10,076 bases of DNA. It comes from an uncultured Lachnospiraceae bacterium. GTDB lineage: Bacteria; Bacillota_A; Clostridia; Lachnospirales; Lachnospiraceae. A model generated the notes under the pieces. The model had not been told where the DNA came from, made no database searches, and saw nothing but the letters and a program-made list of their open reading frames with translations. Made by a program: the position numbers and the translations under genes. Below, in pieces: positions 5,801-10,076 of the stretch. Within the stretch, counting starts at the first letter, position 1. Each line of letters opens with the position of its first letter. The DNA lies in contig CACZHN010000077.1 of the NCBI GenBank assembly GCA_902780985.1, positions 1-10,076 of the forward strand. The letters are read 5' to 3'.

Positions 5801-7932
5801 GACTTAATGCTGTATCCTTCTGTCGGAGTAAGTACGATAACGTCCTTTGCATAGATCATCTTATTAACTCCGGAAACAGTCACACTGTCTTCCGGCAGAT
5901 CAAGATATACGATTTCGAAATCTTTTACCAAAGACTCGCCCTCAAGGTATTTATCCGTTTCTTCGGTAAATGCCTGAACCGAATATTTGCCCGGTGCAGC
6001 TGTGGACGGTTTTGATACCTGCTCTCCCTCACTTTCTCTGTATATGAGGGTTATCTCTCCGTCATAATCATCCGGAACAGACACAAGATTTGTAAAGTCA
6101 TAAGTTGTTCCCACATAAACATTAGCCGGATCGATAAGAGTAACCGTAGGAACCTCTTTCAGATCTCTCGGATGAGTAAGCGTAAATCCTATGTTAAATG
6201 TATTCCCGGACTTATCCTTAGCAGCCACAGTGCAGTTCTGAGGTATTCCTTCTGTGGCTTCAAACACGATGACAGCCTTATATCCGTTTACGTCATCGCC
6301 TGTTATACCTTCATTTTCAAGGGTATAATCTCCGACAGATGTTTCCACGGAAGAAAGATTCTTATCATAGACGGTAATCTGAACTTTTTCCGCAGTTAAA
6401 TCATCACCGTCCGCTATGGCGACTTCCGAACCGTCTACTATCGGAGTTCCGGATAATTCCGGATCATCCGAATCAAATACTACATCACTCAAAGAAACAA
6501 CATCCGAAAGAGAGCTCGCATCCGTGAGAGCTCCGTCTTCTGTCTTTTTCATATATATTTTAAAAGCTTCGTTCTTTATATCTTCTTCGGTAATTAAAAG
6601 AGACGTTCCGAACTCCGATCCTGTCTTGCCGGATTTAATCTGATATCCGCTTGTCGGAGTAAGTGTCAGGGAATCCTTTGCATACTTTCCTCCGTTTATT
6701 CCCGATACCGTAACCGCAGGGTCAGGTAAAGGAAGATACTTTATGCTGAATGCCTTTCCGTCTGTTATAGAACCTTTATAGTTAGCGTCTCCCGATACTT
6801 CAACCTTTATAGAATAATCTCCCGGGGCATTAGTGGAAGGAGCACCTTCCAGCAATGTATCGCCCTGAAAATACTTAAGTGCCCAGGTTCCTGTATATGC
6901 CGGATATTCTTCGCCCTTAGATGAAGAAACCATAACTTTACCGGTAAGATCATATGTAGTACCTACATAGATATCACCGATATCTGCTATTTCCACATTC
7001 ATGGTCGGGAGTACATCCTTAGGATGAACAAGGGTAAAACTAACCTGTAGAGGATTTCCCGCCTTATCAGTCGCAGTAAGCTCTATCGACTGAGGATTAC
7101 CTTCCTCTGCATTGATCGTAACAGGATCCGATATACCTTCCGAACTGATTCCGGTTCCTGCATAAATAATAGTATCTCCCTGCATTACGGAATACAGATT
7201 CTTATCGGAAAATGAAACCGATACAGACTCAGCTACGATCTGCCCCGATAAAGGACTGTCATAATCTTCTCCGTCAACTTTTATCTGATAAATCGAAGGC
7301 TGGTCGAAATCCAGCACAAGATTCTGGAGAAAAGTTCTTCCCACATACGGAACAAACTCCATATCTCCTGTTACAGCGTCTGTTCCTATCTGCTTAAGAC
7401 TGAATGCAAAATCTTCATTCAGGAACCATCCGCCTTCTCCGTTGCTGTAGAAAAGTATTTCCTGATCCAAAGGAATGACCAGTGTTTCGCTGTATTCATC
7501 CGATAATAATCCGGAATTACTTTTTATAAGAAAACCTTCCGGAGGTGTAACCGTAATTTTCTTATTTGCATAGTTAACTGTGCCGACAGTACTGTAACCG
7601 GTTATGGTCAAAGGATAGTCCTCAGAATTCACCTCAATTATCGGCTGATCAAGCGGTTCTTCCGTATCTCCTTCCGGTGCAAGATCCATGGCTTCTTCCA
7701 CTGCCGGTTCTTCTTCAACCGGAGACTCTTCTTCTGTATTTACCTCTTCTTCATTTATCTCTTCAGTCTGCTCTTCATATTCAGCAGGTTCTTCATTCCC
7801 TGCAGGTTCTTCATACTCTACAGGTTCGCCTGTCTCATCCGCATGTACATAAGGGTAGTTATTTCCGAAAACAAGGGATGCTGCAACAAGAACGCTTACG
7901 GTTTTATTGAATTTTCCATTAAACCTCTTCAT
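2653..7932 (-). CDS. Giant secreted repeat protein (Ig-like composite repeats)
   Basis: A 1759-residue exported protein that I do not recognise as a named family. Residues 1-31 are a signal peptide (basic start, hydrophobic core TVSVLVAASLVFG, likely cleavage after VHA). Residues 32-100 are very acidic and low in complexity. From about 107 to 1420 come five consecutive units of a composite repeat; the first is divergent and the fifth lacks its last module. Each full unit holds a YAK..TP..GY.IKSN module, an Ig-like module ending in KDKSGNEFT..FTLTHP, and a VYVGTTYDFT module with a KPDT..PG.Y turn. A Pro/Glu linker (1421-1455) is followed by divergent copies of the third, first and second modules (1458-1700) and a cap (about 1705-1759). 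There is no LPXTG motif, C-terminal membrane segment, SLH or choline-binding repeat, so anchoring is unexplained. Few cysteines. The start at 7932 has AGGAGG at a spacing of 7. A ligand, adhesin or cell-surface scaffold is plausible. Coupling to the CHASE2 cyclase suggests a role in its signalling; this is inference. Confidence 0.93.
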   Translation of the reverse strand: MKRFNGKFNKTVSVLVAASLVFGNNYPYVHADETGEPVEYEEPAGNEEPAEYEEQTEEINEEEVNTEEESPVEEEPAVEEAMDLAPEGDTEEPLDQPIIEVNSEDYPLTITGYSTVGTVNYANKKITVTPPEGFLIKSNSGLLSDEYSETLVIPLDQEILFYSNGEGGWFLNEDFAFSLKQIGTDAVTGDMEFVPYVGRTFLQNLVLDFDQPSIYQIKVDGEDYDSPLSGQIVAESVSVSFSDKNLYSVMQGDTIIYAGTGISSEGISDPVTINAEEGNPQSIELTATDKAGNPLQVSFTLVHPKDVLPTMNVEIADIGDIYVGTTYDLTGKVMVSSSKGEEYPAYTGTWALKYFQGDTLLEGAPSTNAPGDYSIKVEVSGDANYKGSITDGKAFSIKYLPLPDPAVTVSGINGGKYAKDSLTLTPTSGYQIKSGKTGSEFGTSLLITEEDIKNEAFKIYMKKTEDGALTDASSLSDVVSLSDVVFDSDDPELSGTPIVDGSEVAIADGDDLTAEKVQITVYDKNLSSVETSVGDYTLENEGITGDDVNGYKAVIVFEATEGIPQNCTVAAKDKSGNTFNIGFTLTHPRDLKEVPTVTLIDPANVYVGTTYDFTNLVSVPDDYDGEITLIYRESEGEQVSKPSTAAPGKYSVQAFTEETDKYLEGESLVKDFEIVYLDLPEDSVTVSGVNKMIYAKDVIVLTPTEGYSIKSNKTGSEFGGSLIITEEDCKDSSYLVKLMNNDTSAETAEVSLAVILPNVEAMVFDTADPVISGTPLVDGEAKAIADGDIVTAEKVEMTVSDKYLEIITVSDGETAQDYTLLNGGLTGSSETDISGNLAFTAVEGSPTAYTVKGYDLSGNEFELDFTLKHPKDLLEELEINVSEPEQVYVGTTYDFTNLVTLPEDYDGTWSLKYFKDGESIEKPDTDVPGTYTFKVVATEGSLYKAGESEEVSFSVDYLGCPADAASISGVQNEKYAKASVVVTPAEGYRIKSNADGSAFSTSLTVTEEDLKNAGYKVVLKKAAGGAQTDELSLSDVVPAIGDVVFDTVDPGIDGSILVDGSAKTVENGDEVVGEKVEITISDAHLFSVDTSEGDYTLEDGITGDEESGYSASLVFEAVEGSPKDISVTAKDKSGNEFTYGFSLTHPRDLLSDLEIEIAEPGTVYVGTDYDFTSLVTLPDDYEGTWTIKYYKDGEEISKPDTNTTGNYEFKVVAEETDIYREGESELAGFSIVYIPVPENVVSVSGLKNTNYAKEEVTLTAAEGYKIKSNSDSEFAGSVTLTEADIEDSDYKLFIKRVSDGAETGTVALTEAAPVLSKVVFDSKKPVIARSFVDDTEKAVIDGSTITAEKVNITISDPNLYSVVATENESTLKSVINGDDENGYTSEITFESDESTEKNCKITATDKSGNEYTLAFILKKPEKNPEPTPEPEPTPEPEPEPTPEPEPLPQPKPEQKTLVKPSLFVDLESQYFGRDYQPVVWTESLGQLKIEYKNLNSGSGYSEEKPTAVGSYVVRVSVSGDEEFQENTIEKAFDIMFYPAPTVPYSFDGKSGDNGYFVSDVNIVAPEGYTISTSINGPFGKTVPYTGGSQQVYLKHSSGAITSYIAVNQELKIDTVKPVLGEIAVDEKENSVNLSEIVYADHISFNLLDDHLTSVTVNGKPVTVKDNQALVELDATGGKNTFTVTAIDEAGNEYTTEVKLYAAWLRDKVIPAGKKIRLEPGESYKLPSGKWRITGDSTIYNGGTDIYVNAGGEYTFEKVD
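2833..3561 (-). repeat. Divergent final repeat modules of the giant protein
   Basis: Residues about 1458-1700. The part directly after the Pro/Glu linker (1458-1537) matches the third module of the composite unit in outline: a Tyr-Phe-Gly strand at 1470-1472, then KPTAVGSYVVRVSVSG in place of the KPDT..PG.Y turn. It is followed by a diverged first module (NIVAPEGYTI at 1561-1570) and an Ig-like module ending in AIDEAGNEYT at 1685-1694. Identity to the other units is visibly low, so this is an old copy. Confidence 0.65.
3596..3663 (-). repeat. Short tandem DNA repeat encoding the Pro/Glu linker
   Basis: On the plus strand an 18-bp unit, GGTTCCGGTTCAGGTGTA, occurs at 3596-3613 and 3638-3655, with a 24-bp version between them at 3614-3637 that carries an extra GGTTCA, and a truncated copy at 3656-3663. 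On the coding strand it encodes alternating Pro-Glu and Pro-Thr-Pro-Glu. All length steps are multiples of 6 bp, so slippage would change linker length without breaking the frame. It lies exactly between two repeat modules of the protein. Confidence 0.85.
3673..4215 (-). repeat. Composite repeat unit 5 (lacks third module)
   Basis: Residues about 1240-1420: SVSGLKNTNYAKEEVTLTAA, then the GY.IKSNS strand and the Ig-like module ending KDKSGNEYT equivalent (ATDKSGNEYTLAF). The third module is not directly attached; the Pro/Glu linker follows instead. Confidence 0.8.
4222..5046 (-). repeat. Composite repeat unit 4, full length
   Basis: Residues about 963-1237, with all three modules: SISGVQNEKYAKASVVVTPA, the Ig-like part ending AKDKSGNEFTYGFSLTHPRD, and VYVGTDYDFTSLVTLPDDYE. 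It starts 281 residues after the same point in unit 3 (measured at the Tyr of YAK, 694 to 975). Confidence 0.88.
5053..5886 (-). repeat. Composite repeat unit 3, full length
   Basis: Residues about 683-960: SVTVSGVNKMIYAKDVIVLT, the Ig-like part ending DLSGNEFELDFTLKHPKD, and VYVGTTYDFTNLVTLPEDYD. It starts 277 residues after unit 2 (Tyr417 to Tyr694). Confidence 0.88.
5893..6717 (-). repeat. Composite repeat unit 2, full length
   Basis: Residues about 406-680: AVTVSGINGGKYAKDSLTLT, an Ig-like part ending AKDKSGNTFNIGFTLTHPRD, and VYVGTTYDFTNLVSVPDDYD. A short duplicated SLSDVVSLSDVV stretch at about 474-485 is specific to this unit; the other units have one copy or a variant. Confidence 0.88.
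6733..7614 (-). repeat. Composite repeat unit 1, divergent N-terminal copy
   Basis: Residues about 107-400. It has recognisable but diverged landmarks: VNYANKKITVTPPEGFLIKS, the Ig-like end ATDKAGNPLQVSFTLVHPKD and IYVGTTYDLTGKV. It is about 20 residues longer than the internal units. Greater divergence at both ends than in the middle is the usual sign of internal duplication. Confidence 0.78.
7633..7839 (-). repeat. Acidic low-complexity segment after the signal peptide
   Basis: Residues about 32-100 are dominated by Glu with Pro, Ala and Tyr (VEYEEPAGNEEPAEYEEQTE is typical). At the DNA level a degenerate GGTTCTTCAT-like motif recurs between about 7785 and 7835. It is probably a flexible, negatively charged spacer between the signal peptide and the first repeat. 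Confidence 0.7.
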
Positions 7933-7939
7933 ACATCAT

Positions 7940-7945
7940 CCTCCT
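7940..7945 (-). promoter_or_regulatory. Ribosome-binding site of the giant protein gene
   Basis: AGGAGG on the minus strand, overlapping the FecR-gene stop codon TAG (7946-7944). It lies 7 nt before the ATG at 7932. Two other ATGs at 7939 and 7936 are in another frame and stop after six codons, so the third ATG is the start of the long frame. Confidence 0.85.
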
Positions 7946-8846
7946 ACTTCCACTCGATAACCGTGTCTTTTTCGATCGGTGTTTCGAAATCGAATTTCCA
8001 ACTGCCGCCGGAGCTTGGAGCCAGACTCGGAACCGTGGCCTTTCCGCCCTTCTTTATATTCTGGGTTCCGAATACATTTCCGTTATACATGAAGGTTACG
8101 GTCACGATACCGCTCAGGTATTCCTCAAGTTCATCCAGTGAAATATCCAGTTCTCTTCCGCCTTCGATGATAGCCTTCAGCATCTCAAGGACATTGTCCG
8201 GAAGCTCATCATAAACTATATCACGCGGAGGATAAACATAATCCGTAGTGGTATCATCCTCATAGATCAGGACTTCTTTTCCACGCTCAACAAGAACCTC
8301 GCTATCCGACTTTGTTCCGTCTTTATAAACCAGATAAGAGGCTACAGATCCGTCAAAAACGGTAACCTTCGTGTACTTGATACCGTTTTCCTCATATACA
8401 CAGACACGGAATAACGTACCGCGCACTGACATTGTAGAATTAGGGGTATTGATCTCATAAGAAGAATCTTCAGAAAGTTTATTCTGAATATCATTTGTTA
8501 TCGCTCCGCTCTTCAGCTCGATAGTAGTTCTGCTGTTTGCGCTGTCTCCCGAAGCGTTGAGAACAAGCTCCGTTCCCTCTTCGAGGTAGATAAACTTATC
8601 TTCATCTGCCTGAAGAGTCATGAGCCCTGTTTTTAAAGAAACGTTGTCTCCCGACTCAAGAACCATGTTAGCATAAGGTTCTATATCGCCGATGTCTTTT
8701 CTGGTGACGATTGCTTCACCTTCCACCGTAAAGACCTTGAGAATCCTGTAAGATTTCTCTCTGAAAACTGCAAGAAATAAAACCAGCGCCGTTACAGACG
8801 CCAGTAATATAAAAGACATAATAATTATAATAGCTTTCCTGTTCAT
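7944..8846 (-). CDS. Membrane-anchored FecR-domain protein with C-terminal Flg_new-like module
   Basis: A 300-residue protein. Residues 5-28 form one hydrophobic N-terminal segment with no clear cleavage site, so the protein is probably a signal-anchored protein facing outside. Residues about 35-195 match the FecR sheet domain; the diagnostic stretch is INTPNSTMSVRGTLFRVCVY (132-151), containing the conserved TP...VRGT.F core with Arg142-Gly143. An acidic helical linker (about 205-245) leads to a small beta module at 247-300 (VTVTFMYNGNVFGTQNIKKG, ending DTVIEWK) like the Listeria-Bacteroides repeat (Flg_new) domain of surface proteins. There is no sigma factor or TonB receptor nearby, so the classic FecR role of controlling an ECF sigma factor is unlikely. 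FecR domains are also known beside CHASE2 signalling proteins, which fits here. The ribosome site AGGGTGG at 8856-8850 precedes the ATG, and the gap to the PAP2 gene is 23 nt. It probably works with the secreted repeat protein and the cyclase; this is inference. Confidence 0.9.
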   Translation of the reverse strand: MNRKAIIIIMSFILLASVTALVLFLAVFREKSYRILKVFTVEGEAIVTRKDIGDIEPYANMVLESGDNVSLKTGLMTLQADEDKFIYLEEGTELVLNASGDSANSRTTIELKSGAITNDIQNKLSEDSSYEINTPNSTMSVRGTLFRVCVYEENGIKYTKVTVFDGSVASYLVYKDGTKSDSEVLVERGKEVLIYEDDTTTDYVYPPRDIVYDELPDNVLEMLKAIIEGGRELDISLDELEEYLSGIVTVTFMYNGNVFGTQNIKKGGKATVPSLAPSSGGSWKFDFETPIEKDTVIEWK

Positions 8847-8869
8847 ATCCCACCCTATAAACAGAATGA

Positions 8870-9544
8870 TTATGCTTTAGATCGATTTTTGATTTCCGGG
8901 AATTTCTTAATTCTTTCCTTCTGGATAACTCTTACAGGACCTCTGTCAAATCCCGTGATCCAGTAGCTGAATTCCGCAAAAACAACTGCACCTATAACAT
9001 CCGCGATCACATGCTGCTTAACAGTAAGCACGGACACAAATACAAATAATGCCATAACAACGGACAGAATCTTATACCACATCGGAACACACTTCTGCTT
9101 TCTTACAGCGATTATACAGAACCAGCTGTTAAGACAGTGTATCGAAGGGAAAAGATTATCGGCCGAATCTATGTTATACAGCCATATAAGTCCCTTATTG
9201 AATATATCGGTATTCACCACCGTCGGTCTTACGATCGTGGTCGGAATACATATAAAACAAAAGAAACATATAACCTTAGCGAAAAGGTCCGCTAATATGA
9301 AATGTCTGGCTTCCCTCTCATCCTGAGTAAATCCGAGAAGGTAGTTTATCAACCAAAAAACATAACATCCCATGTAAATAATTATAGTCCACGGAAGGAT
9401 CGGAATGTAAGTATCCAGCCGTGAAGTCATATCATAGTGATACAACTCTTTCGTAAACAGTCTTGTACCGTAATACGTTATCATATGGAAAACAATACTG
9501 ACAGCCAATATCAGCATGTTCTCCCGACTCATCTTCCTAACCAA
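8870..9544 (-). CDS. PAP2-family membrane lipid phosphatase/phosphotransferase
   Basis: A 224-residue integral membrane protein with about six hydrophobic segments (roughly 9-27, 48-70, 83-104, 137-147, 156-174, 177-197). The PAP2 signature is complete: Arg106-Pro107 (IPTTIVRPT) for motif 1, FPSIH (Ser134, His136) for motif 2 and KQHVIADVIG (His178, Asp182) for motif 3, where His178 is the expected nucleophile. The FPSIH form and general layout resemble the inositolphosphotransferase/AUR1-like subgroup, so the enzyme could remove or transfer a phosphate-linked head group on a membrane lipid; the substrate is unknown. The start is uncertain: the longest frame begins at TTG (9544) with GGAG about 10 nt upstream, while an in-frame ATG at 9532 has AGGA only 2 nt away. 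An in-frame stop lies further upstream and there is no ATG between it and the TTG. It follows the glycosyltransferase after 32 nt, probably in the same transcript. Confidence 0.88.
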   Translation of the reverse strand: MVRKMSRENMLILAVSIVFHMITYYGTRLFTKELYHYDMTSRLDTYIPILPWTIIIYMGCYVFWLINYLLGFTQDEREARHFILADLFAKVICFFCFICIPTTIVRPTVVNTDIFNKGLIWLYNIDSADNLFPSIHCLNSWFCIIAVRKQKCVPMWYKILSVVMALFVFVSVLTVKQHVIADVIGAVVFAEFSYWITGFDRGPVRVIQKERIKKFPEIKNRSKA

Positions 9545-9576
9545 TGCTTTTAATCTCCATCTGAATATAAACCCTG

Positions 9577-10074
9577 TTAAAGTGTACCGAATTCATTGAT
9601 GATGACAGCCATTCCTCCGGCTTCCGCCAGCTTTCTTCCAAGCAATGCGGCCTTTTGTGACATTTCCCTTGATGTGATAATTCTCTCAGCCGTGCTTCTT
9701 ATGAAATCCGGTTTAAAATCGGAAAAAGCCACAACCTTTCCGGCACCGTTATCTTCGATGCTCTTGGCGTTGTACTTTCTCTCGAACACTTTGCCCGGAA
9801 CCAGAATCTGCGGCACTCCGTGAAGAAGTCCGTCTACCATGCTGTTCTGCCCACCGTGATTGATAAACAGAACTGCTTCATCAAGCAATTTATTAAAGTC
9901 CCATCTCGGGGCTATATGTATATTGCCTCTGGTCTCTTCCTTCAGATATGAAGATGCGATATACACTTCATACCCGCTTTCCTTAAATGCCCCACCTATT
10001 ACATTTAAGGTCTTTGAAGCCGATACGGTTCCGTTGCCCATATACACCAGTATTTTATCACGCTTTACCTCTTT
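9577..10074 (-). CDS. UGT/MGT-like glycosyltransferase, C-terminal part (5' end outside the window)
   Basis: The frame is open to the right edge, so the gene starts outside the window; the visible part is 165 codons, beginning KEVKRDKILVYMGNGTVS. This is the C-terminal nucleotide-sugar-binding domain of a GT-B, family GT1 enzyme. The strand KILVYMGNGTVS corresponds to the 'VYVSFGT' strand. LFINHGGQNSMVDGLLHGVP contains the donor-binding HGG.NS..(D/E)....GVP motif, followed by QILVPGKVFERKYNAKSIED, the usual position contacting the sugar. The protein ends INEFGTL and stops at TAA. GT1 enzymes move a sugar from a nucleotide-sugar to a lipid or small molecule; the acceptor is decided by the missing N-terminal half. 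The GTG at 10047 and the ATG at 10041 are internal, since the domain clearly begins earlier. Next to a PAP2 gene, a glycolipid role is plausible but unproven. Confidence 0.85.
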   Translation of the reverse strand, partial: KEVKRDKILVYMGNGTVSASKTLNVIGGAFKESGYEVYIASSYLKEETRGNIHIAPRWDFNKLLDEAVLFINHGGQNSMVDGLLHGVPQILVPGKVFERKYNAKSIEDNGAGKVVAFSDFKPDFIRSTAERIITSREMSQKAALLGRKLAEAGGMAVIINEFGTL

Positions 10075-10076
10075 TA

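Noticed and set aside
2653..7932. LPXTG-type sortase-anchored adhesin
   Set aside because: There is no LPXTG-like motif, hydrophobic tail or positively charged end at the C-terminus; the protein ends in YTFEKVD.
7944..8846. Classic FecIR iron-signalling regulator
   Set aside because: No ECF sigma factor or TonB-dependent receptor is adjacent and the genes look Gram-positive. Only the FecR domain is shared.
8847..8869. Promoter or terminator between the PAP2 and FecR genes
   Set aside because: The 23-nt gap holds only a ribosome site; there is no hairpin with a T-run and no room for a convincing -35/-10 pair outside coding DNA.
9577..10047. Complete short gene starting at GTG 10047
   Set aside because: The frame is open further upstream to the window edge, and the residues there (KEVKRDKILVYMGNG) form the expected beginning of the GT-B C-terminal domain, so the GTG is internal.

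Overview
The window is a stretch of about 10 kb in which every credible gene lies on the minus strand, so transcription runs from the high coordinates to the low ones. Gaps are 32 nt or less, and two junctions overlap. Moderate GC content, strong AGGAGG-type ribosome sites, Gram-positive-type secreted proteins, a FecR-type protein with a Listeria/Bacteroides-like repeat domain and a CHASE2-class III cyclase together suggest a Clostridia member, most likely Lachnospiraceae (Butyrivibrio or a relative). That placement is inference from gene style; no rRNA or marker gene is present.

Layout in transcription order: (1) the C-terminal part of a UGT/MGT-like glycosyltransferase, cut by the right edge (10074-9577); (2) an integral-membrane PAP2-family lipid phosphatase/phosphotransferase (9544-8870); (3) a membrane-anchored extracytoplasmic FecR-domain protein with a C-terminal Flg_new-like module (8846-7944); (4) a 1759-residue secreted protein built from a composite repeat of about 277 residues, with a Pro/Glu linker and a distinctive C-terminal cap (7932-2653); (5) a CHASE2 sensor fused to a class III adenylate/guanylate cyclase with all catalytic residues visible (2653-869); (6) a soluble metallo-beta-lactamase-fold hydrolase (876-157); (7) the first 47 codons of a further gene cut by the left edge (143-1).

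The most interesting part is genes 3 to 6. The giant secreted protein shares one base with the cyclase (TGATG), and the cyclase overlaps the MBL hydrolase by 8 nt, so all three are probably translationally coupled. FecR and CHASE2 are both extracytoplasmic domains, and the giant protein is exported. The arrangement reads as a candidate outside-in signalling cassette: secreted repeat protein and FecR partner outside, CHASE2 receptor in the membrane, cyclic nucleotide production inside, and an MBL hydrolase that might act on the signal or its output. The links between the genes are inferred from arrangement only. The glycosyltransferase and PAP2 genes may modify a cell-envelope lipid or glycan and may belong to the same transcript.

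I see no tRNA, rRNA, CRISPR array, insertion sequence, attachment site, convincing internal promoter or terminator. There is no gene-free stretch over 300 bases.
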